A stretch of 64,000 bases of DNA. It comes from Alphaproteobacteria bacterium (lineage in GTDB: Bacteria; Pseudomonadota; Alphaproteobacteria; Rhodospirillales; Rhodospirillaceae). This document shows positions 1 to 11,261 of this stretch, piece by piece. Numbering within the stretch: position 1 is the stretch's first letter; every line of letters starts with the position of its first letter. The notes below the pieces were generated by a model. The model was not told the origin of the DNA and searched no databases. It saw only the letters and a list, made by a program, of their open reading frames with translations. The position numbers and the translations under genes are program-made. The stretch spans positions 1-64,000 of the forward strand of contig JAUVUZ010000012.1 in NCBI GenBank assembly GCA_030604885.1, in the 5' to 3' direction.

Positions 1-2
1 AC

Positions 3-1574
3 GCGGGCGGCGGCCTGACGGTGACGGCGGGCGACGGCGTGGTGGTGGAATACAAGGGAGGCCAAGCCAACCTCGCCGACACCGTCGACCGCCTGAGCGC
101 GGAGCCCGGCCTCGCCTGGCTCAAGGACATGCAATCTCGCAACGACGTCGCCTGGAACGCGGTGGCCGAGGCCCACAAGTCCTGGGACTACAAAAGCCAG
201 GGGCTGACGGGTCCGGCGGCGGCGATGATTACGATCGCCCTTGCCGTCGCGACATACGGAATCGGGGCTGAGATCGGGGCGGCTGCTGGTTTGACCACCA
301 CGACCGCAGCTGCCGGGGGTGGAACTGCATTCACGACGGCAGGTGTCATGGCCAACGCGGCATTCACATCGCTCGTGACCCAGGCGTCGCTCAGCCTCGT
401 CAACAATCAGGGGAATCTCGGAACGGTACTGAAGGACCTCGGTTCGTCCAGCGCCCTGAAGTCGTTGGCGACCGCCGTGGTGACGGCTGGATTGATCGAT
501 GGTCTAGGCTTCGCTGGGGATCCTGCCGCAGCAAAGGGACTTTCTATCGTTGATCGTATTCAGAAGGCAGCGGTGCAACAACTCGCTAAAGCCGCAGTCA
601 ATACCGCGACCAACGTGGTGATCGCCGGCACCCCCCTCAGCGATACGCTCAAGTCGCAGCTCCTTGCAGCGGCGGCGGGAGTGATAGGCCAAGTAGGAGC
701 AACTAAGATTGGCGACCTAGCCAAGGGTGGAGATATCGATCTCGTTACGAAATATATCGCTCATGCGGCGCTGGGGTGTGGTGTTGGAGCCTTAAGTGGC
801 GGTGATTGCGCGTCGGGTGCTACGGGTGCAACAATAGGCGAAGTCGCTGGCCAAATGTATGCGTATCTAAACGGTGGCAACCTTTCACAAGCGGAAATCG
901 ACGGTACTCTGCGAAACTGGCAGAAACAGGGTGTGGATATCGCGGTCCTTTCTGCAGCTCTTGGAGCGCTAATTTCCGGCCTAGACGTCAATACCGCCGC
1001 AGGAACAGCTATGAATGCCGTTCTTTATAATACAATGCAGCATATATCTCGGGGAGTGAATGGTATGGAGACCTTAGCCGAACATAGAGCAACAATTGTT
1101 GAGGAAGATTCTCCTTCTGCGTTTTCGACGGAGTTACAAGATAAGCTCGGCCCACCAGTTCAATTTTCGAACGGCAAATATGGTTATGTTCTGGAATTCC
1201 TAAAATCGGATGGCGATCTGGTGATGGCTGTCAACGCGGATAAAACTGGATCATCCCTTGAAATGTATAATAAAGGGCAATTTTCCGACTTCGGAAAAGT
1301 CGATAATGATTTTTTAGAGCAAAGGCTTCTTCTTGAGTATGCAAATAACAAGGATTTCTCTCAGAAATATCCGAGCGACTTTGCGACGGTGACGTGTGCG
1401 TTTATTTACTGTACTGCGTCATTCTCGAACAGCAACACGATGGCTGACGTGATGTTGAAAAATGCTGGGGTAACAATTCCTGACACTGGCTCCACGCATG
1501 TCCCCGGAGGATTTTATTATAGTACTAACAGATATCGCCAATGGCTCGAAGATAGGGCGAGATCAGGGGAATGA
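3..1574 (+). CDS. C-terminal part of a CdiA/filamentous-hemagglutinin-like polymorphic toxin (DUF637-like pretoxin region); 5' end outside window
   Basis: Frame is open from the window edge (AGGGLTVTAGDGVVVEYKGG...LADTVDRLSAEPGLAWLKDMQ...WDYKSQGLTGPAAAMITIALAVATYG), typical of the DUF637 region of CdiA-like proteins. The C-terminal ~180 aa are AT-richer than the upstream part. Confidence 0.75.
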   Translation, partial: AGGGLTVTAGDGVVVEYKGGQANLADTVDRLSAEPGLAWLKDMQSRNDVAWNAVAEAHKSWDYKSQGLTGPAAAMITIALAVATYGIGAEIGAAAGLTTTTAAAGGGTAFTTAGVMANAAFTSLVTQASLSLVNNQGNLGTVLKDLGSSSALKSLATAVVTAGLIDGLGFAGDPAAAKGLSIVDRIQKAAVQQLAKAAVNTATNVVIAGTPLSDTLKSQLLAAAAGVIGQVGATKIGDLAKGGDIDLVTKYIAHAALGCGVGALSGGDCASGATGATIGEVAGQMYAYLNGGNLSQAEIDGTLRNWQKQGVDIAVLSAALGALISGLDVNTAAGTAMNAVLYNTMQHISRGVNGMETLAEHRATIVEEDSPSAFSTELQDKLGPPVQFSNGKYGYVLEFLKSDGDLVMAVNADKTGSSLEMYNKGQFSDFGKVDNDFLEQRLLLEYANNKDFSQKYPSDFATVTCAFIYCTASFSNSNTMADVMLKNAGVTIPDTGSTHVPGGFYYSTNRYRQWLEDRARSGE

Positions 1575-1575
1575 T

Positions 1576-1974
1576 ATGAAAAAAAATGCAGTATCGTTGA
1601 TCGCGTGTGCAGTTCCAGGTGTAAGTTTGGCTTGTTATATATACATGACACACAAACGCCTTATACGCGATCTTCATATTTTAGACTGTGTGCCACTTGA
1701 TAAATGGGTTGGAGGTGGTTGGGGAACATACACATACTTACTCCATGTAGCATTTCAGCCAACGTGGGTGGCAATGGCATGGTCTTCGTTGCTCGTTCTG
1801 GCGGCGATGTCTTTGAGGGATTCAGTCATTAGGAATAGCCCAATGCACAATGACGAATTTCCTAGTTACTTATTCGTTGTATTTAGAATTTTGTTTTGCT
1901 TTATTCTGGGTCCGCTTATGATTTTCTTGATTAAGATTAGCGGTTACATCTTGGTGCCATGGGAGCGTCCTTAA
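1576..1974 (+). CDS. Small hydrophobic membrane protein, candidate immunity protein to the upstream toxin
   Basis: ATG 1 nt after the toxin stop codon; 132 aa with several hydrophobic segments; AT-rich composition matches the toxin tail. Confidence 0.55.
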   Translation: MKKNAVSLIACAVPGVSLACYIYMTHKRLIRDLHILDCVPLDKWVGGGWGTYTYLLHVAFQPTWVAMAWSSLLVLAAMSLRDSVIRNSPMHNDEFPSYLFVVFRILFCFILGPLMIFLIKISGYILVPWERP

Positions 1975-2376
1975 ATGCGCATCAGCAATCGTCGCGGAGA
2001 TATCTCTCTAATTTACCAAGTATCAGATATTGGAATCTCCTCACTTCCTCTCGTTGTTGTTGGCTACTTTAATACATTTTCCGATAAAATCGAAATGGGC
2101 ATGCTGAGTAAGTGCGTGGAGGGGAGTCGTATTTCCGGAATCCTTGCCTTTTCTAATGAAAGAGTTCTCGAATGGAGTATGACCGCAGGTGTCGTGATGA
2201 CGATAACGTTATATTTATACATGAGGTCGTCTTATATATTCATCCATCAACCACAGGAAAGAATGTTGTGCAAAAACAACATAATTACGCTTCTTAAACA
2301 GGTATTGCTATTTACAATTTTTATTGTACCGGTTTCGTATGTGGCCACACTTATAATTCGCTGGAAATTGTTATGA
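1975..2376 (+). CDS. Small membrane protein, possible second immunity/accessory protein
   Basis: ATG directly follows the previous TAA (TTAAATG); 133 aa with hydrophobic segments; AT-rich. Confidence 0.5.
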   Translation: MRISNRRGDISLIYQVSDIGISSLPLVVVGYFNTFSDKIEMGMLSKCVEGSRISGILAFSNERVLEWSMTAGVVMTITLYLYMRSSYIFIHQPQERMLCKNNIITLLKQVLLFTIFIVPVSYVATLIIRWKLL

Positions 2377-2479
2377 GTCGATGCGTGGGGGCGTCGTGGC
2401 AGCGATCGGCTTCGTTTTTTATGCCCGGATTCGCAAGAACATGCCGATTTATAGGGGTTTCGGCCATTTTTCGGTCTTT

Positions 2480-2680
2480 TAGGAACGCGGGATAGCAACA
2501 GCAAGGAGGGCTACCGCCTCGACGCCCTCAACCACCGTCAGCGCCGTTCGCGATATCGCGATGACCGGCGCCACGCTGACCAATCGAGGGCTGATGGGCA
2601 CCGGCTCGTGGCAGATCTCGGTTTCCAACGGCACGGTGACGCGCTGCTGCGGCGACCTGCCCTCGACGAGAAAAATATAC
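2480..2680 (+). pseudogene. Fragment of a hemagglutinin-repeat-like coding sequence (approximate borders)
   Basis: GC-rich island between AT-rich small ORFs; the frame of 2561 reads ...TVSAVRDIAMTGATLTNRGLMGTGSWQISVSNGTVT, resembling hemagglutinin repeats. Confidence 0.4.
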
Positions 2681-2690
2681 GGTAATAAAT

Positions 2691-2963
2691 ATGAAGTATG
2701 TATGCGTTGGTATAATAGGCATAATTCCACCCGTTATATGGTGGATGGCGTGGTGTGTCGGTGACTATGTGCGCGGGCCGTATGGGGTGATGGATGTTGT
2801 GGAATTCTTTTATATGTCGTCATGTATTTTGACGATGGTTGTTCATGGGAATGAACTATGGAATTCGATTATCATAACTACAACAATCGCCTTAAACTCA
2901 GCCTTGTATGTGTTTTTATTTTATTTGGTAAGGTGCTTCTTGAGCTTTCGGATGTCCAAATAG
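2691..2963 (+). CDS. Small membrane protein, candidate orphan immunity protein
   Basis: 90 aa with three hydrophobic segments; AT-rich; immediately follows the hemagglutinin fragment. Confidence 0.4.
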   Translation: MKYVCVGIIGIIPPVIWWMAWCVGDYVRGPYGVMDVVEFFYMSSCILTMVVHGNELWNSIIITTTIALNSALYVFLFYLVRCFLSFRMSK

Positions 2964-3052
2964 TGAGGCGCATATCCGACCATCTCAGATAAGTTGAGGG
3001 GGCTGTAATGGCTGTTAGAAATTACAGTGCCTGAAAGCCGAATTCGGGCGGG

Positions 3053-4624
3053 TCACCCTCGCGTGAAGGTGTCGGCGAAGGCGTGGTCGTCCACGAGGAT
3101 GTGCTGGGCGAACAGTTCGTGGACGACGAAGTGGAAAATCGCGGGCAGGTCGATGCGCCGCGCGCGGTAGAGATCGAGGAGATGCTCCGCCCGGTGGAGC
3201 AGTTGCGCGTGGATCTGCGCGTGGCGTTCGGCGTCGGCGTAGTGCGCCGCCGCGAGCAGGCGGTCCTCGTCGGCGAAATGCGCGCGGGTTTCGTCGAGGA
3301 AGGCTTCCGCCGCTTTCAGCGCCGCCGCATCGTGGCGGGGGCCGCAGCCCAGGGCGAGCAGCCGGTTGGCACTGGCGAACAGCGCCCGGTGCTGGCGGTC
3401 GATCTCCGCGTTCCCTGAAAGATAGGCGTCGCGCCAGATCAGTTGGTAGACCCAGCCGCCGGTTTCCGCCGCGGCGCATTCGGCGAGGACGACGCCGTCG
3501 GCGCAGGTGCGGTTGCGCCCCTCGGTCTTGGCGCGGTAGAGCGCGCGGTCGGCGCGGCGGAACCAGTCGCTCCAGGTGTCGGTGGAGAGGCACGCCGCCA
3601 CGCCGAGGCTGACGTTCACCGGTGCGCCGATGCCGAAATCGTGGCCCGCCACGGCGGCGCGCAGGCGTTCGGCGGTGGCGATCGCCTCCGTCAGGCCGGT
3701 GGTCGGCAGCAGCACCAGGAACTCCTCGCCGCCCCAGCGCCCGAGAACGTCGGTGGCGCGCAGCGAGTCGCGCGCCACCCGGGCGAACGCGACCAGCACC
3801 GCGTCGCCCCGGTCGTGGCCGTGGCGGTCGTTGATGGCCTTGAAGTGGTCGATGTCGACGAGGATCGCCGCCACCGGGTGGCCGTAGCGTTGCAGCCGGG
3901 CGATCTCCCGGCCCACGATCTCCTCCAGGTGGGTGCGGTTCCAGCAGCCGGTCAGCCGGTCGCGCAGCGCCGCGTGGCGCAGTTCGGCGTCCGAGCGTTC
4001 CTTGGTCATCATCAGGAAGCCGTTGGCGATCAGCACGATCACCATGAACACCAGCAGATACGACGCCTGCTGCGTGGCGGAGGACTGGAACGGCGCGCTC
4101 ACCGCGTCGGGGTGGAACAGCGCCACCCACACCCGCCCGGCCAGCATCGCGATCGAGACGACGACCCCGCACGCCACGAGATTGCGCCCGCGCACCGGGG
4201 AGGGGAAGGGGCGTCGCAGCAGGTCCCGCAGGATCAGGAGGTTCTGGACGATGAAGGTGCCGTTGGCGATGACGATGCGGTCCTGAATCCGGTCCATCGA
4301 CAGCGAAAGGCCGAGCGCCACCAGCAGCGGCGGGATCGCCAGCAGCGCCGGGTGGCAGCGCCAGCCGCGAAAGGTGCGGACCGCGAGGAGGAACAGCGCC
4401 TCGGCGACGCCGATCAGGCCGTTGGCGACCACGATCGAGATCCAGTCGGGAATGCCGCCGCGCAGCGCCAGAAGCAGATAGCCGACCGCGTGGCACCCGA
4501 GGGCGCCCGCGAACGCCCGCAGCCCGTCGGCGTTGTCCCGCGCCATCCAACCGATGGTGAGGGACAGGGACGCGCTGATCAGGATGACCATCACGAACAC
4601 GGTCTGGATGTCGAGGTGGATCAT
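3053..4624 (-). CDS. Membrane-bound diguanylate cyclase (GGDEF) with C-terminal hemerythrin-like domain
   Basis: N-terminal multi-TM region; RWGGEEF active-site motif with RxxD (RATD) five residues upstream; C-terminal EIDRQHRAL...HFADEDRLL...HAQIH...HILVDD hemerythrin-like motifs. Start taken at MIHLDIQ. Confidence 0.85.
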   Translation of the reverse strand: MIHLDIQTVFVMVILISASLSLTIGWMARDNADGLRAFAGALGCHAVGYLLLALRGGIPDWISIVVANGLIGVAEALFLLAVRTFRGWRCHPALLAIPPLLVALGLSLSMDRIQDRIVIANGTFIVQNLLILRDLLRRPFPSPVRGRNLVACGVVVSIAMLAGRVWVALFHPDAVSAPFQSSATQQASYLLVFMVIVLIANGFLMMTKERSDAELRHAALRDRLTGCWNRTHLEEIVGREIARLQRYGHPVAAILVDIDHFKAINDRHGHDRGDAVLVAFARVARDSLRATDVLGRWGGEEFLVLLPTTGLTEAIATAERLRAAVAGHDFGIGAPVNVSLGVAACLSTDTWSDWFRRADRALYRAKTEGRNRTCADGVVLAECAAAETGGWVYQLIWRDAYLSGNAEIDRQHRALFASANRLLALGCGPRHDAAALKAAEAFLDETRAHFADEDRLLAAAHYADAERHAQIHAQLLHRAEHLLDLYRARRIDLPAIFHFVVHELFAQHILVDDHAFADTFTRG

Positions 4625-4856
4625 GCGGGATATCCGGCGTAGGGGACGACCGTCGGCGCCGTGCGCGTTCGCGCCGGTCGCGGGGGAGATGCGGGTGCGC
4701 GCCGAAACGTCCCAGGCTCGCAAGCGGGGACGGACCACCCTGGCACGGCGGCGGGGCGGGATCAAGCCCGGGGCCGGGGGGCGGATTGACGCTTCGGGGA
4801 ATCGCCGTTAGCCTTTTCCGCCGCAACGGCAGCGCCTCCGGGCGGGAAGGTGGGGA

Positions 4857-5201
4857 GTGAGGATCGTCGCGGTGACCGCCTGTCCGACCGGCGTGGCCCT
4901 GACCTACATGGCCGCCGCCCGCCTCGGCGCGGCCGCGCGCGCCCTCGGTCACGGCTTCCGGGTCGAGACCCAGGGGGCGCTGGGGGTGGAGGACCTCCTC
5001 ACCCGCAAGGAGATCGCCCGCGCCGACGTGGTGATCCTCGCCGCCGACGTTCCGGTGCGGGACGCCGGGCGGTTCGACCGCTCGCTCCGCCTCGAGGTCT
5101 CGACCGGCGACGCGATCGCCGCGCCCGAGGCGGTGTTCGCGCGCGCCGAGGCGCTGCTTCGCGGCGCCCGCGGCCCCGCTGCAACACCGCGCAATGTTTA
5201 G
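4857..5201 (+). CDS. Stand-alone PTS fructose-type EIIB domain protein (GTG start)
   Basis: [20 protein letters not shown] matches the EIIB-Fru phosphocysteine motif; 114 aa. Confidence 0.7.
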   Translation: MRIVAVTACPTGVALTYMAAARLGAAARALGHGFRVETQGALGVEDLLTRKEIARADVVILAADVPVRDAGRFDRSLRLEVSTGDAIAAPEAVFARAEALLRGARGPAATPRNV

Positions 5202-5313
5202 TGATTTGCGGCGCGCGCGGCCCCCATGCTAGGGTGCCCGCCGAACATTCACGGGACCGGCCGGAGACCTCCGCCGGGTCTTTTCGGACCTTCCGAATCA
5301 GGGAACACTGTCC

Positions 5314-7137
<1,824 letters not shown>

Positions 7138-7154
7138 CCGCCTGACCACCATCG

Positions 7155-7186
7155 GTCCCGGAACCCCGCGACGGCGGTTCCGGGAC
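7155..7186 (+). terminator. Strong hairpin downstream of glmS
   Basis: GTCCCGGAACC (7155-7165) / GGTTCCGGGAC (7176-7186), perfect 11 bp stem; weak T tract. Confidence 0.55.
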
Positions 7187-7201
7187 GCTCTCCCTCCGGC
7201 G

Positions 7202-7254
7202 GCATAAACGAAGCATAAAGCCGCGCCCCCGCTTTCCGCATGGAAGCTTTACGC
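7202..7254 (+). promoter_or_regulatory. Candidate KdpE-binding region upstream of kdp
   Basis: GCATAAA direct repeats at 7202 and 7213 (11 bp period), with near-complementary GCTTTACGC at 7246-7254. Confidence 0.4.
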
Positions 7255-7304
7255 CCTCCCGACCGATGTTCGAGGCATCGGTTCCACATGCACGGGAGGA
7301 TGCG

Positions 7305-7388
7305 GTGCTCGACATCCTGTTCATCGGCCTGATCGTCGCGATCTTCGCCTTCGGCGCGCTGATCCTGCGCGCCTGCGCGCGGATGTGA
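7305..7388 (+). CDS. 27-aa hydrophobic micro-ORF upstream of kdpF
   Basis: GTG start; (M)LDILFIGLIVAIFAFGALILRACARM*; preceded by GGAGG (7296-7300). Confidence 0.5.
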   Translation: MLDILFIGLIVAIFAFGALILRACARM

Positions 7389-7395
7389 GGCGGCG

Positions 7396-7485
7396 ATGGC
7401 GTTCGACCTGATCCTGGGAGGAGCGGTGGCGGTGGCGCTGCTCGGCTTCCTGGTCTACGTCCTGTTCCATCCCGAGCGGTTCTAG
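7396..7485 (+). CDS. kdpF: K+-transporting ATPase small subunit KdpF
   Basis: [29 protein letters not shown], 29 aa, immediately upstream of kdpA. Confidence 0.85.
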   Translation: MAFDLILGGAVAVALLGFLVYVLFHPERF

Positions 7486-7495
7486 GAGAGCATCC

Positions 7496-9205
7496 ATGGA
7501 CGCCACGGGCATCCTGCAAATTCTCGTCTACCTCGCGCTGGTGGCGGCGCTCACGCCGCTGGTGGGCGGTTACCTGGCGCGGATCTTCGACGGCCGGGCG
7601 CGCTGGCTCGGCTGGATCGAGCGGCCGATCTACCGCCTGTGCGGCGTCTCGCCCGAGCGCGAGCAGCATTGGAGCGCCTACGCCGCCTCGCTGCTCGCCT
7701 TCAACCTCGCGGGCGCGCTGCTGCTCTACGGCCTGCTGCGCCTCCAGGCGTGGCTGCCCCTCAACCCGGAGGGGATGGCGGCGGTGGCGCCGCCGCTCGC
7801 GTTCAACACCGCCGTCAGCTTCGTCACCAACACCAACTGGCAGGCCTACGGCGGCGAGACCGCCCTCGGCTACTTCGTGCAGATGACCGGCATGACGGTG
7901 CAGAACTTCGCCTCCGCCGCCACCGGCATCGCCGTCGCCGCCGCGCTGATCCGCGGCTTCGCGCGCGGTTCGGCCAAGACGGTGGGCCACTTCGCGGTGG
8001 ACGCGGTGCGCGTCACCCTCTACCTGCTGCTGCCGGTGTGCGTTCTCGGCGCGCTGGCGCTGGTGTGGCTCGGGGTGCCGCAGAACTTCGACCCCGCCAC
8101 CGCCGCCGTCACCCTCGAGGGCGCGCAGCAGACCATCGCCCAGGGGCCGGTGGCGAGCCAGATGTTCATCAAGCACCTCGGCACCAACGGCGGAGGCTTT
8201 TTCAACGCCAACGCCGCGCACCCGTTCGAGAACCCCTCGGCGCTGGTCAACCTGATCCACATGCTTGCGATCTTCGCCATCGGCGCGGGGCTGACCAACG
8301 CCTTCGGGCGGATGGTGGGCGACGTGCGCCAGGGCTGGGCGATCCTCGGCGCGATGGCGCTGCTGTTCGTCGCGGGGACGTTCGCCCTGTGGGCGGCGGA
8401 CGCGGCGGCCAACCCGGCGTTCGCGGGCCTGGGGGTGGACCAGGCGGCCAACCCCTGGCAGCCGGGCGGTAACATGGAGGGCAAGGAGGTGCGCTTCGGC
8501 ATCGCCGCCTCGGCCCTGTTCGCCGCCGTCACCACCGCCGCCAGCTGCGGCGCGGTGGTGGCGATGCACGACAGCCTGATGCCCCTCGCCGGGCTGGTGC
8601 CGCTGGTCAACATCCTCCTGGGTGAGGTGGTGGTTGGGGGCGTCGGCGCCGGGCTTTACGGCATGCTGGTGTTCGCGGTGCTGGCGGTGTTCATCGCCGG
8701 GCTGATGGTGGGCCGCACCCCCGAATACCTCGGCAAGAAGATCGAGGCGCGAGAGATCAAGCTGGCGGTGATCGCGATCCTGTCGCTGCCGGTGGGGGTG
8801 CTCGGCCTCGGCGCCCTCGGCATGGCGTTCGGTGCGGGCGCGATCCAGGACGCGGGGCCGCACGGCCTCTCCGAACTGCTCTACGCCTACGCCTCGGCCA
8901 CCGGCAACAATGGCTCGGCGTTCGCGGGCTTCGGCGCCGACACGCCGCTGCACGACATCCTGCTCGGCCTTGCCATGGGCGTCGGCCGCTATGCGGTGAT
9001 CGTACCGGTGCTGGCGCTCGCCGGATCGGCGGCGGCCAAGCCGCGCATTCCCGCCTCGGCCGGCACCTTCCCCACCCATGGCGGGCTGTTCGTCGGCCTG
9101 CTGGTGGCGGTGGTGCTGGTGGTGGGCGGCCTCACCTTCTTCCCGGTTCTCGCTCTCGGGCCGCTGGCCGAGCACTTCGCGCTCGCCGCCGCGGTCCTCT
9201 ATTGA
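7496..9205 (+). CDS. kdpA: K+-transporting ATPase subunit KdpA
   Basis: 569 aa; [43 protein letters not shown]. Confidence 0.97.
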   Translation: MDATGILQILVYLALVAALTPLVGGYLARIFDGRARWLGWIERPIYRLCGVSPEREQHWSAYAASLLAFNLAGALLLYGLLRLQAWLPLNPEGMAAVAPPLAFNTAVSFVTNTNWQAYGGETALGYFVQMTGMTVQNFASAATGIAVAAALIRGFARGSAKTVGHFAVDAVRVTLYLLLPVCVLGALALVWLGVPQNFDPATAAVTLEGAQQTIAQGPVASQMFIKHLGTNGGGFFNANAAHPFENPSALVNLIHMLAIFAIGAGLTNAFGRMVGDVRQGWAILGAMALLFVAGTFALWAADAAANPAFAGLGVDQAANPWQPGGNMEGKEVRFGIAASALFAAVTTAASCGAVVAMHDSLMPLAGLVPLVNILLGEVVVGGVGAGLYGMLVFAVLAVFIAGLMVGRTPEYLGKKIEAREIKLAVIAILSLPVGVLGLGALGMAFGAGAIQDAGPHGLSELLYAYASATGNNGSAFAGFGADTPLHDILLGLAMGVGRYAVIVPVLALAGSAAAKPRIPASAGTFPTHGGLFVGLLVAVVLVVGGLTFFPVLALGPLAEHFALAAAVLY

Positions 9206-9218
9206 GGAGTCTCTCCCG

Positions 9219-11246
9219 ATGACGGTTCATCGTCCGCGCGCGACGGCGCTGTTCGACCGCGCGCTGCTCGGCACCGCGGCGGCGGATGCGGTCGCCAAGC
9301 TCGACCCGCGCCGCCTGGTGCGCAACCCGGTGATGTTCGCCACCGCCCTGGTGGCGGCGGTGGTCACCGCGCTCGCCGCCCGCGGCGGGGCGGATGCGGC
9401 GGTCACCGCGCAGATCGCCGCGTGGCTGTGGGTCACCGTGCTGTTCGGCAACTTCGCCGAGGCGGTGGCGGAGGGGCGCGGCAAGGCCCAGGCGGCGAGC
9501 CTGCGCCGCTCGCGCAGCGACGCCTCGGCCAAGCGCGTCGCCGCGCCCGAGGCGGAGGCCTTCGAAACCGTGCCCGCCCAGGCGCTCAAGGCGGGCGACC
9601 TGGTGGTGTGCGCGGCGGGCGACACCATCCCGGGCGACGGCGACGTGGTCCGCGGCATCGCCACCGTGGACGAAAGCGCGATCACCGGCGAATCCGCGCC
9701 GGTGATCCGCGAATCCGGCGGCGACCGCTCGGCGGTGACCGGCGGCACCCGCGTGGTGTCGGACCGCATCGTCGTGCGCATCAGCGTCGACCCGGGGGAA
9801 AGCTTCCTCGACCGCATGATCGCCCTGGTCGAGGGAGCGAAGCGCCAGAAAACCCCCAACGAGATCGCCCTCACCCTGCTGCTGGTGGGGATGACGCTGA
9901 TCTTCCTGATCGTCGTCGCCACCCTGCCCGCGTTCGCGGCGTGGTCGGGGGCGGCGGTGCCGGTGGCGTTCCTGGCGGCGCTGTTCGTCACCCTCATTCC
10001 CACCACCATCGGCGGCCTGCTCTCCGCCATCGGCATCGCGGGCATGGACCGGCTGGTGAAGTTCAACGTCATCGCCAAGTCGGGCCGCGCGGTGGAGGCG
10101 GCGGGCGACATCGACGTGCTGCTGCTCGACAAGACCGGCACCATCACCCTCGGCGCCCGCCAGGCCGCCGAGTTCCTGCCCCTGTCCGGGGTGGCGGAGC
10201 GGGACCTGGCCGAGGCGGCGTTCCTCGCCTCTCTCGCCGACGACACCCCCGAGGGCAAGTCGATCGTCGCCCTGGCGCGCCAGCGCTTCGGCCTCGCCGA
10301 GCGGCAGGGGCTGGCGTTCGTGCCGTTCACCGCGCAGACGCGGATGAGCGGCGTCGACCTCGACGGCGGCGAGATCCGCAAGGGCGCCGAGGACGCGATC
10401 CTCGCCCGCGTCGGCGACCTGCCGCCGCCGCAGGCGCGCGAGCTGCGCCAGCACGTCGAGCGGGTGGCGAAATCGGGCGGCACGCCGCTGGTGGTGGCGC
10501 GCGACCGGCGGCCCCTGGGGGTGATCCACCTCAAGGACGTGGTCAAGCCCGGCATCCGCGAGCGCTTCGCCACCTTGCGCGACATGGGCATCAAGACGGT
10601 GATGATCACCGGCGACAACCCCCTCACCGCCGCCGCGATCGCCGCCGAGGCGGGGGTGGACGACTTCCTCGCCGAGGCGACGCCGGAGCGCAAGCTCGAG
10701 CTGATCCGCGACTACCAGCAGGGCGGGCGGCTGGTGGCGATGTGCGGCGACGGCTCCAACGACGCCCCGGCCCTGGCCCAGGCCGACGTGGGGGTGGCGA
10801 TGAACACCGGCACCCAGGCGGCGCGCGAGGCGGGCAACATGGTCGACCTCGAAAGCGACCCCACCAAGCTGATCGAGATCGTGATGATCGGCAAACAGCT
10901 GCTGATGAGCCGGGGCGCGCTCACCACCTTCTCCATCGCCAACGACGTGGCGAAGTATTTCGCGATCATCCCGGCGCTGTTCCTGGCGGGGATGCCGCAG
11001 CTCGCGGCGCTCAACGTCATGGGCCTCGCCAGCCCGCAGTCGGCGGTGCTGTCGGCGGTGGTGTTCAACGCCCTGGTGATCGTGGCGCTGATCCCCCTCG
11101 CGCTCAAGGGCGTGCGCTACGTGCCCGCGCCCGCCGCCACCCTGCTCAAGCGCAACCTGCTGGTCTACGGCGTCGGCGGTCTGGTCGCGCCGTTCGCCGG
11201 CATCAAGCTGATCGACATGGCGGTGGCCGCCCTCGGCCTCGCCTGA
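9219..11246 (+). CDS. kdpB: K+-transporting P-type ATPase subunit KdpB
   Basis: DKTGTITLG phosphorylation motif, [38 protein letters not shown]. Start MTVHRPRAT at 9219. Confidence 0.97.
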   Translation: MTVHRPRATALFDRALLGTAAADAVAKLDPRRLVRNPVMFATALVAAVVTALAARGGADAAVTAQIAAWLWVTVLFGNFAEAVAEGRGKAQAASLRRSRSDASAKRVAAPEAEAFETVPAQALKAGDLVVCAAGDTIPGDGDVVRGIATVDESAITGESAPVIRESGGDRSAVTGGTRVVSDRIVVRISVDPGESFLDRMIALVEGAKRQKTPNEIALTLLLVGMTLIFLIVVATLPAFAAWSGAAVPVAFLAALFVTLIPTTIGGLLSAIGIAGMDRLVKFNVIAKSGRAVEAAGDIDVLLLDKTGTITLGARQAAEFLPLSGVAERDLAEAAFLASLADDTPEGKSIVALARQRFGLAERQGLAFVPFTAQTRMSGVDLDGGEIRKGAEDAILARVGDLPPPQARELRQHVERVAKSGGTPLVVARDRRPLGVIHLKDVVKPGIRERFATLRDMGIKTVMITGDNPLTAAAIAAEAGVDDFLAEATPERKLELIRDYQQGGRLVAMCGDGSNDAPALAQADVGVAMNTGTQAAREAGNMVDLESDPTKLIEIVMIGKQLLMSRGALTTFSIANDVAKYFAIIPALFLAGMPQLAALNVMGLASPQSAVLSAVVFNALVIVALIPLALKGVRYVPAPAATLLKRNLLVYGVGGLVAPFAGIKLIDMAVAALGLA

Positions 11247-11261
11247 GAAAGGAGTTTCGCG

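Noticed and set aside
3443-4642. 399-aa plus-strand ORF opposite the GGDEF-hemerythrin gene
   Set aside because: Antisense to a gene with clear domain motifs; composition typical of spurious frames.
5250-5300. Imperfect hairpin plus TTTT just upstream of glmS, considered as a riboswitch or glmS ribozyme
   Set aside because: Too short and imperfect; no glmS ribozyme core recognisable. More likely a weak terminator of the EIIB gene.
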